Shown here in pieces: positions 7,533 to 16,815 of a stretch of DNA of 64,000 nucleotides (position 1 is its first letter; each line of letters begins with the position of its first letter). The stretch is from NCBI GenBank assembly GCA_951812895.1, contig OX638333.1, positions 2,081,001 to 2,145,000 of the forward strand. Direction: 5' to 3'. The notes under the pieces are model-generated. The model ran no database searches and was not told the DNA's origin. It saw nothing but the letters and a program-made list of their open reading frames with translations. A program made the translations under genes and the position numbers. Source of the stretch: an uncultured Roseovarius sp. (GTDB lineage: Bacteria > Pseudomonadota > Alphaproteobacteria > Rhodobacterales > Rhodobacteraceae).

Positions 7533-10124
7533 ATGGCAAGCTATCCTGATCCTCTGTTTCCGGTTTTGGAAAAACTGCGCCGCCCGCTGACCCTCACCTG
7601 GGCAGGGATGATAGCGGAGCGGTTGACGCATGCCTTCTGGCCATTGTGGACCCTTCTTGCCGCCTGTGCTGCGGCATTGATGCTGGGGTTGCATGAGTTT
7701 TTGCCGGTTGAGGTGGTCTGGGGCGCTTTGATGCTGTCAGGCCTCGGCCTGCTGGTTTTTGCGGTACAGGGTGCTATGCGATTCCGTTGGCCACAGCGAC
7801 GGGAGGCGCTGGATCGGGTTGATCAGACCTTGGCCGGTCACCCTCTGGCCGCACTTGCCGATCGGCAAGCGATAGGCAGGGGCGATACTGCATCGGAAAC
7901 GCTGTGGCGGATGCATCTGCAGCGAATGACAGAGCGTGCATCAACTGCGAAAGCGGTCGAGCCGGACCTGAAGCTGTCGCGACGCGATCCGTTTGGTTTG
8001 CGCTATATCGCACTGTTAGGGTTGGTCATGGCGCTGCTGTTCGGTTCGGTTTGGCGAGCCGGAACAGTTGCAAATATTGCCCCCGGCCAGGCGGCACCGC
8101 AACTTGCCACCGGACCTGCGTGGGAAGGGTGGATTGAGCCGCCCGGTTATACCGGTTTGCCGACGCTCTACCTGAACGATCAGACCGGGGTGATCAAAAT
8201 CCCGGAAGGCAGCCGTGTTGTTGTGCGCTTGTACGGTGAGGCGGGAGTGCTGGGCGTAACAGAAACGGTTTCGGGGCGCGCAAAAACGGATGGAGAAGTT
8301 GATCCGGCCACCCGTTTTGATCAGTCCTTTGATGTTGTTTCGGATGGCACACTGACCATTGAGGGCCCCGGTGGACAATCCTGGAATGTTGTGACTATTC
8401 CGGATTTGCCGCCGACTGTTGTTTTGGCTGATGAAGGGGCCAGAACCACGTTTGATGGCCAGATGAGCCAACCATTTCGGGTGACGGATGATTACGGCGT
8501 TGTTGGCGGGACTGCGACCTTTACGCTTGATCTGCCACGGGTGGACCGGGCCCATGGTTTGGTTGTTGATCCGGAGCCGCGCGATCCCATCGTGCTTGAT
8601 TTACCGATGCCGATCACCGGTAATCGGAATGATTTCACAGAGAACCTGATTGAAAACCTGTCTGAGCACCCTTGGGCGCATTTGCCGGTCAAGCTTGAAC
8701 TGACTGCATTGGATGCGCGGGATCAGGCGGGGACAAGCGCGCCAATGTATCTGAAGCTTCCGGCGCGCCGGTTCTTCGACCCGCTTGCCGCGTCCATGGT
8801 GGAACAGCGGCGCGATCTTTTGTGGTCGCTGGAAAATTCAAAACGAGTGTCACAGGTGTTGCGGGCTGTGTCCTATAAGCCAGAGCCGAACTTGTTCCGG
8901 TCTGAGGCTGCCTATCTTCGGCTTCGGGTTATCATCCGCCAGTTGGAAGCTGGAATTGAGCAGGCCGCGTTGACAGATGAGACTCGCGATGAAATTGCCC
9001 AGGCGCTTTGGGATCTGGCGATATTGCTGGAAGATGGAGATATCGGGGATGCACTGGAACGGATGCGTGAGGCGCAGGAACGTCTGAGCGAGGCCATGAG
9101 AAATGGTGCCAGCGAAGAGGAAATCGCGCGGCTGATGCAGGAATTGCGCGATGCGACGCAAGATTACCTGCGCCAGAAATCGCAGCAGGCTCAGCGCGAA
9201 GGAGAGCAAAACGGTCAGCAGCAATCCGGCGAAATGATGTCGCTGAACCAGCAAGATCTTCAGGATATGATGGACCGGATACAAGACCTGATGGAGCAGG
9301 GCCGCTTTGCCGAGGCGCAGCAGGCGCTGGAAGAGTTTCAGGAACTGATGGAAAACCTGCGGGTGACCGAAGGACAGGGTCAGGATGGTCAATCCCCGGG
9401 CGAGCAGGCGATGGAAGGGCTGGCCGATACGTTGCGTGAACAGCAGGGGCTTTCGGATCAGGCGTTTCGGGATCTGCAGGAACAGTTCAACCCGAATTCT
9501 CAGGCAGGCCAGTCGCAGGGCAACGAGGGTCAAAGTGGTGGTGAAGGGCGCGGTCAGAGTCACGATGGGCAAGGATCAGGGCGCGGCGATCAATCTGGTT
9601 CCGGTCAGGACGGAAGCACCGGACAGGATGGTGAGAGGTCGCTCGCCCAACGGCAGGAAGCGTTGAGACAGGAACTGGAGCGTCAACGCAATGGATTACC
9701 CGGCGCCGGTAGTGAGGCGGGTGATGCTGCGCGCGAGGCATTGGACCGTGCCGAAGGTGCAATGCGTGGTGCCGAGGATGCGCTGCGCGATGGGGATCTG
9801 GCCGAGGCGATTGACCGGCAGTCGGAAGCCATGGAGGCACTGCGCGATGGGATGCGCAACTTGGGAGAAGCGCTGGCCGAGAACCAGACCCCGGGCGGCC
9901 AGGGTCAGGCACTGGGCCAATTTGGCGAACAGCAATCTGATCCTTTAGGGCGCGCGCCGGGTTCTTCAAATGGTGGCGTTGGAGATCAGAACGAATTTGC
10001 CCGCGGCGAAGATGTTTATCGCCGGGCAAGGGACTTGTTGGACGAAATTCGCCGGCGTTCAGGTGAAAGCAACCGCCCTGATATCGAGCGAGATTATCTG
10101 GAGCGACTGCTCGACAGGTTTTAA
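7533..10124 (+). CDS. TIGR02302/DUF4175 family membrane protein
   Basis: An 863-residue protein. Three hydrophobic helices lie near the N-terminus (about 30-55, 60-82 and 155-175), then a large probably periplasmic domain (180-430), then predicted coiled coil rich in Glu/Gln/Arg (about 440-600). A low-complexity Gln/Gly/Ser tract (about 610-720) and a further coiled coil (725-800) end the protein. This order matches the DUF4175 family that follows lysA in many alphaproteobacteria. Its role is not established; an envelope function is inference from topology. It ends 3 bp from the stop of the convergent DMT transporter, leaving no room for a separate terminator. Confidence 0.85.
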   Translation: MASYPDPLFPVLEKLRRPLTLTWAGMIAERLTHAFWPLWTLLAACAAALMLGLHEFLPVEVVWGALMLSGLGLLVFAVQGAMRFRWPQRREALDRVDQTLAGHPLAALADRQAIGRGDTASETLWRMHLQRMTERASTAKAVEPDLKLSRRDPFGLRYIALLGLVMALLFGSVWRAGTVANIAPGQAAPQLATGPAWEGWIEPPGYTGLPTLYLNDQTGVIKIPEGSRVVVRLYGEAGVLGVTETVSGRAKTDGEVDPATRFDQSFDVVSDGTLTIEGPGGQSWNVVTIPDLPPTVVLADEGARTTFDGQMSQPFRVTDDYGVVGGTATFTLDLPRVDRAHGLVVDPEPRDPIVLDLPMPITGNRNDFTENLIENLSEHPWAHLPVKLELTALDARDQAGTSAPMYLKLPARRFFDPLAASMVEQRRDLLWSLENSKRVSQVLRAVSYKPEPNLFRSEAAYLRLRVIIRQLEAGIEQAALTDETRDEIAQALWDLAILLEDGDIGDALERMREAQERLSEAMRNGASEEEIARLMQELRDATQDYLRQKSQQAQREGEQNGQQQSGEMMSLNQQDLQDMMDRIQDLMEQGRFAEAQQALEEFQELMENLRVTEGQGQDGQSPGEQAMEGLADTLREQQGLSDQAFRDLQEQFNPNSQAGQSQGNEGQSGGEGRGQSHDGQGSGRGDQSGSGQDGSTGQDGERSLAQRQEALRQELERQRNGLPGAGSEAGDAAREALDRAEGAMRGAEDALRDGDLAEAIDRQSEAMEALRDGMRNLGEALAENQTPGGQGQALGQFGEQQSDPLGRAPGSSNGGVGDQNEFARGEDVYRRARDLLDEIRRRSGESNRPDIERDYLERLLDRF

Positions 10125-10127
10125 AAT

Positions 10128-11000
10128 CTAATGCTGTCTCAGCCCGGCTGAGACCTGGGACATTGCCGCCAGTATTATCAGGCCAGCCCCCGTGGCCTGC
10201 AATGCGCCAAACGGGTCGTCCAGCAAAACAACCCCGGATAAAACACCGGACAGAATTTCAGCCGTTAGCAGGAAGCTGATGACCGCTGGTGCAAGGCGCT
10301 GAGCACTCCAGAGAGTCATTACTATGATCGGAAGCACATAAACCGCGCCAAAAAATACGCCATTGGCAGCGCCGTTCCAGTTTGCTTGTCCCGAGACGCC
10401 TATTCCAGTGCCGAGCCAGATGAAGATCAGCCCCAGAATGATGGCACTTATGCCGGAGATAAAAGCTAGGCTGATGGGGGAGGTTCGTTGGTCTGTGAAC
10501 AAAAATGCAGCTCCACAGGCCCAAGCGAGACCGGAGAGTATTGCGAGAAGATCGCCGGTGCCAATGCCTGCAAGCGAAAGGTCTGCGCCCAATACCAGCC
10601 AAGCCCCCGTCAAAGAGGCAATCAGGGCAAAACTGGCATTCCAACCCCAACCGCGACCAAGAAACAAAAATTCGATGATCTTGCCCCAGGCGGGTGCGAG
10701 GTAGAACAACAGAATAACGCGAACCACATCGGACATCGTAATTGCAGTTGAATAAGTCGTAACGGCAACGCCAACCAGTGCTGCACCAATTAAACCTTTG
10801 CCAGATACTTTGAATGTTATGCGGTTCAGGACCATCCACAGCAGTGCGATCAGCACCGCACCCACGTTCATTGCGATGCTTCCCCATGCCCCGTCCATGC
10901 CGAGCGATTCGAGGTGGCGTATTGGGATCCACCAAATTCCCCACAGTACTGCGGCGAAGAATGCCATAAATGCGGGGATTGCCGGATGTTCTGAGGTCAA
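10128..11000 (-). CDS. DMT-superfamily (EamA-type) permease
   Basis: A 290-residue inner-membrane protein with about ten hydrophobic segments arranged as two EamA-like halves. Such proteins export amino acids, nucleobases or other metabolites; the substrate is not evident. I use a TTG start at 11000 because AAGGA lies seven bases upstream; an ATG at 10967 would give MAFFAAVLWGIWW and is the alternative. It converges with the DUF4175 gene. No close relation to the second DMT gene at 37424 was checked. Confidence 0.82.
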   Translation of the reverse strand: MTSEHPAIPAFMAFFAAVLWGIWWIPIRHLESLGMDGAWGSIAMNVGAVLIALLWMVLNRITFKVSGKGLIGAALVGVAVTTYSTAITMSDVVRVILLFYLAPAWGKIIEFLFLGRGWGWNASFALIASLTGAWLVLGADLSLAGIGTGDLLAILSGLAWACGAAFLFTDQRTSPISLAFISGISAIILGLIFIWLGTGIGVSGQANWNGAANGVFFGAVYVLPIIVMTLWSAQRLAPAVISFLLTAEILSGVLSGVVLLDDPFGALQATGAGLIILAAMSQVSAGLRQH

Positions 11001-11139
11001 GCGACTGTCCTTGCTTTTCCTTGAGGTCCAGATAATTGGCCGACAGCCAGCGTAAGACCGTGTCGACTTGACCCAACCAATGTTGCAGCAGCTGCATCAA
11101 GTGCACGGAATTCAGGCATGTCCGTCTCCGACCCCGATG

Positions 11140-11979
11140 TCAGGATCCCGAGATCAGAGACTTGATCTGTGCAGGTATATCGCCAAGCAAGTTGTTCAGC
11201 GCAGCCCTGCCATTGTTTACGGCATCCACATATGACGCCAGTGGATCAGCCAGAGCAGGAACCATTTCGGCGAGTTTCGGCGCAAAGATATAAAGAGCCA
11301 CGGCGAGCACAACCAGAATAATCACAAGACGGAAGCTCTTGCCAAACCCTTTGCCCTTAGGTTCCGCGTCTTCTTTATCGCGCTTCTTGGATTTGCTTAC
11401 TTCTTTGGCTTCAATCTGACCATTACCCGCATCAAGGGATGATGAAATATCTTCGATGTCCGGCAGCAGATTCTTTCTGGAACTCGGATCGATATCGTGG
11501 TCGCTGCGCTCTGCCGTGTCCTCGGCATTCCCGCGCAGCATCGCCATCCGGGCGCGTGCCTGTTGCGAGCGGATATCCTGTTTGTCAGCGGGTTGGCCCA
11601 ACCCCAGATCGGGTTGAGTCTCGATCCCCGATCGCCGGTCTGCAGCCCGCGCGGTTTCTTCACGAGATGCTTCTTCACGCAATACATCTGTTACCGATGG
11701 GTCAAGTTCGCGACGCTGCGGTTCGGTATCAGTTTGGTCACTTTGGGTTTCAGGCTCTTCAGAATCACCTTCTTGATCAGATTCTGTTTCTTCACTGACC
11801 TGATCCCAGTCAGCCTGCGCATCTTCAAGTTCTTCAGGAGGCGCCGCCTGCGGATTATCCGGGTGATGCTGAAACCAGGTATCCCCGCAATCAGAGCATT
11901 GCACATCGCGCCCGGATTCCGGGATAACCTCATCAGGTACTTCGTATTGCGCCCCACAATTTGGGCAGATCAGCCTCAT
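11140..11979 (-). CDS. Zinc-ribbon membrane protein (MJ0042-type finger)
   Basis: The 279-residue protein starts with a zinc ribbon, MRLICPNCGAQYEVPDE then CSDCGDTW, with two CxxC pairs (Cys5/Cys8 and Cys27/Cys30). It has a long acidic, Gln/Ser-rich linker (about 40-195), a transmembrane helix near residue 215-235 (RLVIILVVLAVALYIFAPKL) and a short C-terminal domain. The MJ0042 zinc-ribbon family is common in alphaproteobacteria, frequently next to ftsE as here. The ATG at 11979 has AAAGGTGG upstream and puts the finger at the N-terminus; the open frame to 12129 is less likely. Function unknown; cytoplasmic metal-dependent sensing is only a guess. Confidence 0.82.
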   Translation of the reverse strand: MRLICPNCGAQYEVPDEVIPESGRDVQCSDCGDTWFQHHPDNPQAAPPEELEDAQADWDQVSEETESDQEGDSEEPETQSDQTDTEPQRRELDPSVTDVLREEASREETARAADRRSGIETQPDLGLGQPADKQDIRSQQARARMAMLRGNAEDTAERSDHDIDPSSRKNLLPDIEDISSSLDAGNGQIEAKEVSKSKKRDKEDAEPKGKGFGKSFRLVIILVVLAVALYIFAPKLAEMVPALADPLASYVDAVNNGRAALNNLLGDIPAQIKSLISGS

Positions 11980-12148
11980 GTTGCCACCTTTGCCTGAGTA
12001 TTGGCACCAACCTGTATAAATCTGGTGGTTTGAAATCAGCATAAGCGTAATCGTGCCATTGGAAAAGAGTAAAGCGTTTTCGGTCAGATACCGTTGCACT
12101 GGGGGTGCCGGTAGGGCATTTAAAGACACGCATGTATAGGGGTTGGCT

Positions 12149-12826
12149 TTGATCGAGCTGGAGAATGTAGGGTATAGTTACGGTGGTGGCGAATTGTTGA
12201 GTGACATTTCACTCAAGTTACAGTCCGGATCGTTTCATTTTCTGACCGGCCCTTCGGGTGCGGGGAAAACCACCATGCTCAAACTATGTTACGGCGCCTT
12301 GATCCCAACCGCTGGGCATGTGCGACTGTTCGAGGCGGACGTGCGGGACCTGGAGCGTGATGATGTAGCGATGGTTCGTCGGCGCGTCGGGGTGGTGCAT
12401 CAGGATTGCCAGTTTCTGGATCATTTGACCGTGGCTGATAACATTGCGCTTCCCTTGATGGTGTCCGGCGGAGACCTTTTGGCCGAGTCAGCAAATCTCA
12501 AAGAGCTTACAAATTGGGTTGGTCTGACCAACCGGGCGAATGCATATCCGCCGGAACTATCCGGTGGCGAACGTCAGCGTGCGGCGTTGGCACGCGCGGT
12601 GATCATGTCGCCGGATGTCATTCTGGCAGACGAGCCCACCGGAAATGTTGATTGGGAAATGTCGCAACGGCTGTTGCGGTTGCTGGTTGAGCTGAACCGG
12701 ATGGGCAAAACAATAATGATCGCCACCCATGATCTGGCGTTGATCCGGGCGGCCAAGGCCCATGTTCAGGCGCGTGTTCTGCGGATTTCGAACCGCAGGC
12801 TACAGCTGGCGGGGGCGGATTTGTGA
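12149..12826 (+). CDS. ftsE: Cell-division ATP-binding protein FtsE
   Basis: A 225-residue ABC ATPase. Walker A is GPSGAGKTTMLK, the ABC signature LSGGERQRAALARAV, Walker B VILADEPTGNVD, and the switch histidine is in ATHD. With FtsX it controls septal peptidoglycan hydrolysis at the division site. I choose TTG at 12149 (protein begins MIELENVGYSYGG) because AGGGG ends seven bases upstream; a TTG at 12143 would touch that ribosome binding site. The stop overlaps the GTG of ftsX, so the two are translationally coupled. Confidence 0.93.
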   Translation: MIELENVGYSYGGGELLSDISLKLQSGSFHFLTGPSGAGKTTMLKLCYGALIPTAGHVRLFEADVRDLERDDVAMVRRRVGVVHQDCQFLDHLTVADNIALPLMVSGGDLLAESANLKELTNWVGLTNRANAYPPELSGGERQRAALARAVIMSPDVILADEPTGNVDWEMSQRLLRLLVELNRMGKTIMIATHDLALIRAAKAHVQARVLRISNRRLQLAGADL

Positions 12827-13728
12827 GCCTTAATGTATCTGCCATATCCAGTCTGTTCAGCAGTGACAGCCAGGCGGACAAGGTCGTCCCGCCTACTGGA
12901 TTTACCGCAACGCTCACCTTATTCAGTGCGGCGGCGATGAGTTTTCTGGCGGTGTTTGCCTTGGCTTTGTCCCTTGCCACGGGCCGGTTGGCAGAACGAT
13001 GGGGGGCAGAGCTGGCCCGCACATCAACCATTCGTATTTCCGCCCCCGAAGGGCAGTTGCTGGCACAGACCGAAGCGGCGCTTCGTGTGCTTGAAACCAC
13101 AAAAGGTGTGCTATCCGCCCGCGCGTTGACGGCAGAAGAACAGCAAGCCTTGCTTGAACCTTGGTTTGGCCCTGATCTGCCATTGGAGGCGTTGCCGATC
13201 CCGCAATTGATCGAGGTGATCGAGGAAGGTGATGGTTTTGACGCTGAGGGGCTGCGCTTGCGCCTGTCGGCCGAGGCGCCGGGCGCTGTTGTGGATGATC
13301 ACACAAGATGGTGCAGGCCGCTGGTGCGTGCGGCGACACGGCTTCGAATGCTTGGCCTATTCTCGATATTGCTGATCGGTCTGGCAACTGCGGCGATGAT
13401 CACGCTGGCCGCAAATGCGGCATTGGCGGCAAACACCCAAGTTATCAGTGTTCTGCGCCTGGTTGGTGCCCGGGACAGTTATATTTCCAGCGCATTTGAG
13501 CGGCGGTTCACGCTGCGGGCGTTGTCAGGGGCTGCGGTTGGCGTTGGGCTGGGGTGTTTGGCAGTGTTCCTGCTGCCATCGGCACAGGCGACTGGTGGTT
13601 TCCTGACCGGGCTTGGGTTTCAGGGCTGGCATTGGCTTTGGCCTGCAATAATTCCGCCGCTGACGGCCCTGGTGGCCTTTGCGGCGACGCGGACAGCCGC
13701 GCGCAGGACGCTGGGGAATATGCGATGA
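12823..13728 (+). CDS. ftsX: Cell-division permease FtsX
   Basis: A 301-residue inner-membrane protein with an N-terminal helix (about 28-52), an extracytoplasmic domain (55-165) and three C-terminal helices (about 170-200, 222-245, 265-290). This is the four-helix FtsX/MacB plan, in which the outside loop activates peptidoglycan hydrolases. It begins with GTG inside the ftsE stop (GTGA) and ends in an ATGA overlap with the acyltransferase gene. Length is typical for alphaproteobacterial FtsX. Confidence 0.92.
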   Translation: MSLNVSAISSLFSSDSQADKVVPPTGFTATLTLFSAAAMSFLAVFALALSLATGRLAERWGAELARTSTIRISAPEGQLLAQTEAALRVLETTKGVLSARALTAEEQQALLEPWFGPDLPLEALPIPQLIEVIEEGDGFDAEGLRLRLSAEAPGAVVDDHTRWCRPLVRAATRLRMLGLFSILLIGLATAAMITLAANAALAANTQVISVLRLVGARDSYISSAFERRFTLRALSGAAVGVGLGCLAVFLLPSAQATGGFLTGLGFQGWHWLWPAIIPPLTALVAFAATRTAARRTLGNMR

Positions 13729-14459
13729 GCTATGGGGTACAGTGGCTCCGTTCGCTCATATTTGTCGTCCAGATCTATGCGATGATGGGTGTTCTCGGCA
13801 TCCTGTTTTTCCCTTGGGCGATCGTTAGCCGCAAGGGTGCGTTGGCGGGTTGCCATGCCTGGTGCATCTGGGTGCGTTGGAGCGCGCGTTGGATGGTGGG
13901 TTTGCGCACGGAGGTGCGTGGAACACCGCCTACGAGTGAAGTTTTGGTCGCCGCGAAACACCAGTCTTTCCTTGATATCATCTTGATTTTTGGCGCAGTG
14001 CCCGCTGGCAAGTTCATCATGAAGCGAGAGCTGATGTGGGCCCCGGTTTTGGGTCTGTATGCCCTTCGAATCGGTTGTGTTCCGGTAAACCGGGGAAAGC
14101 GGAGTGCGGCGATCAAGAAGATGGTCGCCGACGTCGCAAAGGGCCGTCAGCAGCCCGGTCAGTTGATCATCTATCCACAGGGTACGCGGATCGCGCCGGG
14201 TGTTAAGGCGCCCTATAAGGTGGGCAGCGGAGTTCTCTATTCAGAGCTTGGGCAGGACTGCGTGCCTGTGGCAGCCAATGTCGGAGTGTTCTGGCCGCGC
14301 AAGGGCATTTACCGCAAGCCGGGTCTGGCGGTTGTTGAGTTTTTGCCCACGATACCGGCAGGTAAAAGCAAGGGGCAGTTTATGGCAGAGCTGGAAGAGG
14401 TGGTTGAAACCGCGTCAAACCGGTTGATGCAGGATGCGGGATTTGATGCGGACGCTTAA
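13725..14459 (+). CDS. plsC: 1-acyl-sn-glycerol-3-phosphate acyltransferase (PlsC family)
   Basis: A 244-residue membrane-associated acyltransferase that adds the second acyl chain to lysophosphatidic acid in phospholipid synthesis. The catalytic HX4D motif is present as KHQSFLD, and the substrate-binding block as IYPQGTR (Pro-Gln-Gly-Thr-Arg in place of the commoner PEGTR). One N-terminal membrane helix is seen. The ATG overlaps the ftsX stop by ATGA. Other lysophospholipid acyltransferases of the same family cannot be excluded. Confidence 0.9.
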   Translation: MSYGVQWLRSLIFVVQIYAMMGVLGILFFPWAIVSRKGALAGCHAWCIWVRWSARWMVGLRTEVRGTPPTSEVLVAAKHQSFLDIILIFGAVPAGKFIMKRELMWAPVLGLYALRIGCVPVNRGKRSAAIKKMVADVAKGRQQPGQLIIYPQGTRIAPGVKAPYKVGSGVLYSELGQDCVPVAANVGVFWPRKGIYRKPGLAVVEFLPTIPAGKSKGQFMAELEEVVETASNRLMQDAGFDADA

Positions 14460-15048
14460 GACAATGGAAGAGCTGACAAACCTTTATCCAGAGGCAGTTC
14501 CGGCCTCAATTATGAAGGTCGCTAAACAGCTTACACCGCTATATCGCGATTGGATCGAGGGCTCTCGGTTCTGTATCCTTTCCACAGTCGGAGCAGATGG
14601 TGTACACGGCAGCCCGCGAGGGGATGACGGTCCCGTCGTTCGGGTGAAGGATTCCAATACGGCTTTGATCCCTGACTGGCGCGGGAATAACCGGTTGGAT
14701 TGCCTGCGTGATATTGTCGAGGATGGGCGAATTGCTATTTTGTTCATGGTTCCGGGATCGAACACGACCGTTCGGATAAACGGGCAGGCGGTGCTGACCG
14801 ATGATCTACAACTACGGGAAAGTTTTGCCCGGAAATCCATATTGCCGACCACGGTGATCGTTATCGCTGTGGAGGAAGTTTACACCCAATGTGCCAAGGC
14901 GCTTATTCGTTCGGGGTTGTGGTCGCGAAACGACAAGGACACCGTGCCGACGGTTGGTCAGATTATGGCCGATATGTCCGACGGTGAATATGGCGGCGCG
15001 GAATATGATGCGAATTACGAGGAAAACGCCAAGCCGCGGATGTGGTGA
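14446..15048 (+). CDS. Pyridoxamine 5'-phosphate oxidase-family (PPOX) FMN protein
   Basis: About 200 residues with a split-barrel flavin fold: SRFCILSTVGADGVHGSPRGD and WRGNNRLDCLRDIV are typical of the MSMEG_1061-like PPOX group that uses FMN or F420. The substrate is unknown. The start is uncertain: ATGs at 14434, 14446 and 14464 are in frame and the first two overlap the end of plsC; I favour 14446 (MRTLKTMEELTNLY), which has GCGGGA upstream. A strong hairpin terminator follows at 15127. Confidence 0.82.
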   Translation: MRTLKTMEELTNLYPEAVPASIMKVAKQLTPLYRDWIEGSRFCILSTVGADGVHGSPRGDDGPVVRVKDSNTALIPDWRGNNRLDCLRDIVEDGRIAILFMVPGSNTTVRINGQAVLTDDLQLRESFARKSILPTTVIVIAVEEVYTQCAKALIRSGLWSRNDKDTVPTVGQIMADMSDGEYGGAEYDANYEENAKPRMW

Positions 15049-15126
15049 ATTCTGCAGTCTAACGTCTGTAAGTTTGATTTCTGACAAGAAGAAGATTGCA
15101 ACGAAAGTGTCTTAGCCTTGCATATT

Positions 15127-15164
15127 AAGGCCGGTGAGGTGAAATCCTCACCGGCCTTGTTTTT
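15127..15164 (+). terminator. Rho-independent terminator, PPOX gene / lpdA convergence
   Basis: A perfect 13-bp stem, AAGGCCGGTGAGG (15127-15139) with CCTCACCGGCCTT (15146-15158), has a six-base loop and is followed by GTTTTT on the plus strand. It ends the ftsE-ftsX-plsC-PPOX unit. The lpdA stop codon sits immediately on the other side, so the stem may serve both strands, though the minus-strand T-tract is weak. Confidence 0.9.
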
Positions 15165-16551
15165 AAGCGTGAATAGCACCATCGCCGCAGGCGAGCGCGG
15201 CCTCGCGGACGGCTTCGGAATAGGTGGGATGGGCGTGGCAGGTCAGGGCGATGTCTTCTGCCGAGGCGCCGAATTCCATTGCCACACAGATTTCGTGGAT
15301 CATGTCGCCGGCTGCAGGGCCGATGATGTGGCAGCCGAGGATACGGTCGGTTTCTGCGTCTGCGATAAGCTTTACAAAGCCGTCACCGGCAAACACCGCC
15401 TTGGCGCGGCCGTTGCCCATGAATGAGAATTTCCCAACCTTGTATGCGCGGCCTTCTTCTTTGAGCTCACCTTCGGTTTTACCGACGGTTGCGACCTCCG
15501 GGTGTGTATAGACGACCCCCGGGATGACGCCATAATTTACGTGCCCGTGCTGACCGGCGATGGTGGCAGCTGCGGCCATGCCTTCGTCTTCGGCCTTGTG
15601 GGCCAGCATAGGTCCGTCGATGGCGTCGCCGATGGCGTAGATGCCTTTGACATTGGTCTGCCAGTGGGCATCGGTCTTGATCTGACCGCGCGGGGACATT
15701 TCCACACCAAGCGCCTCTAACCCAAGACCATCGGTATAGGGTTTGCGGCCGGTGGAGACGAGGACGACATCAGCGTCAATCGCATCTTCCTTGTCATTCT
15801 TGCGCAGCTTGTAATGCACTTTGGCTTTGGTTTTGGTGGTCTCAACCTTTTGCACAGCTGCGCCCATGACGAACTTAAGGCCTTGTTTCTTAAGGGTTCT
15901 CTGGAAGGTTTTCTGCACTTCCGCGTCCATGCCCGGGCAGACCGCATCGAGGAATTCAACCACCGTGACCTCGGACCCAAGACGGGCATAGACCGAGCCC
16001 ATTTCCAGACCGATCACACCGGCGCCGATGACAACCAGTTTCTTTGGCACCTTGCCCAGTTCAAGCGCGCCGGTGGAGGTGACGACGATCTTTTCATCAA
16101 CCTCTACACCGGGGAGGGAGGACGCCTCGGACCCCGAAGCAATGATGATATTCTTGGTCTCGTGAACCTCATCACCAACCTTGACCTTGCCCGCCTCGGG
16201 GATCGACCCCCAACCCTGAAGCCAATCTATCTTGTTCTTTTTGAAGAGAAATTCGATGCCCTTGGTGTTCTGGCCAATGACGTCATCCTTGTAGGCGAGC
16301 ATCTGTTTCCAGTCTACGGAAGGGGATTTGCCCTTCAGGCCCATTTTGGGAAAGTTATGCTGCGCCTCGTGCAAGGAATGCGAGGCGTGCAGCAATGCCT
16401 TGGACGGGATGCAGCCCACATTCAGGCAGGTGCCGCCAAGCGTTTCGCGCCCCTCGACACAGGCGGTTTTCAGGCCGAGCTGAGCACAGCGGATGGCAGC
16501 GACATAGCCACCGGGGCCGGCTCCGATTACGATAACGTCATAGTTGGCCAT
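15163..16551 (-). CDS. lpdA: Dihydrolipoyl dehydrogenase (E3)
   Basis: A 462-residue flavoprotein disulfide reductase that reoxidises dihydrolipoamide in the 2-oxoglutarate dehydrogenase complex and passes electrons to NAD. It has the FAD loop [13 protein letters not shown], the redox pair Cys42/Cys47 in [19 protein letters not shown], the NAD loop [19 protein letters not shown] and the C-terminal His-Glu dyad in [16 protein letters not shown]. It is on the strand of sucA-odhB but separated from odhB by an orphan gene, a hairpin and a repeat. It has its own upstream regulatory element at 16573. Confidence 0.96.
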   Translation of the reverse strand: MANYDVIVIGAGPGGYVAAIRCAQLGLKTACVEGRETLGGTCLNVGCIPSKALLHASHSLHEAQHNFPKMGLKGKSPSVDWKQMLAYKDDVIGQNTKGIEFLFKKNKIDWLQGWGSIPEAGKVKVGDEVHETKNIIIASGSEASSLPGVEVDEKIVVTSTGALELGKVPKKLVVIGAGVIGLEMGSVYARLGSEVTVVEFLDAVCPGMDAEVQKTFQRTLKKQGLKFVMGAAVQKVETTKTKAKVHYKLRKNDKEDAIDADVVLVSTGRKPYTDGLGLEALGVEMSPRGQIKTDAHWQTNVKGIYAIGDAIDGPMLAHKAEDEGMAAAATIAGQHGHVNYGVIPGVVYTHPEVATVGKTEGELKEEGRAYKVGKFSFMGNGRAKAVFAGDGFVKLIADAETDRILGCHIIGPAAGDMIHEICVAMEFGASAEDIALTCHAHPTYSEAVREAALACGDGAIHA

Positions 16552-16572
16552 TAAGGTCTCCCTGAGGTTTTA

Positions 16573-16615
16573 GTTTTGTACAATTTGTACGAATGGTACG
16601 CGGGTTTTGTACAGA
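16573..16615 (-). promoter_or_regulatory. 43-bp GTACAA repeat array upstream of lpdA
   Basis: Read toward lpdA, four GTAC-type half sites follow at spacings of 13, 9 and 9 bp; two are overlapping palindromes of the type TTGTACAA. The block matches 45147-45189, just upstream of dinB, at 39 of 43 positions, in the same orientation relative to its gene. It ends 22 nt before the lpdA start. An operator for a shared regulator is the simplest inference; the protein is unknown to me. Confidence 0.7.
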
Positions 16616-16643
16616 ATTCGAGGGGGTAAGCCAGAGTTGTCTA

Positions 16644-16660
16644 CCGTTTGTACAATACGG
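16644..16660. promoter_or_regulatory. Isolated TTGTACAA palindrome
   Basis: CCGTTTGTACAATACGG is a near-perfect palindrome around TTGTACAA, 29 bp beyond the repeat array upstream of lpdA. It shares the core of that array and may be an outlying site for the same protein. Evidence is the motif only. Confidence 0.4.
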
Positions 16661-16667
16661 GAGAAAT

Positions 16668-16727
16668 GGGGGCGCTGCCCGTCGCCCGAAGGGCGCCTCC
16701 CCCAGAGTATTTTCAGAACAATAAAAG
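16668..16727. repeat. GC-rich hairpin with GAGTATTTT tail (extragenic repeat)
   Basis: GGGGGCGC and CGCCTCCCCC bracket an inner stem CGCCC-GAA-GGGCG; this is followed at 16705 by GAGTATTTT, AGAACAAT and an A-rich end. The tail matches 6135-6157. The layout resembles dispersed intergenic hairpin elements of Rhodobacterales. It lies between lpdA and the orphan gene at 16816. Confidence 0.6.
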
Positions 16728-16815
16728 ATTGGCAACATGATGGAGCGCCCGCGAACTGATGAATGTTCCTTCGGCATGCAGGGGGTATGGTTTCAAAAAC
16801 GAAGGCGACTTGAAA

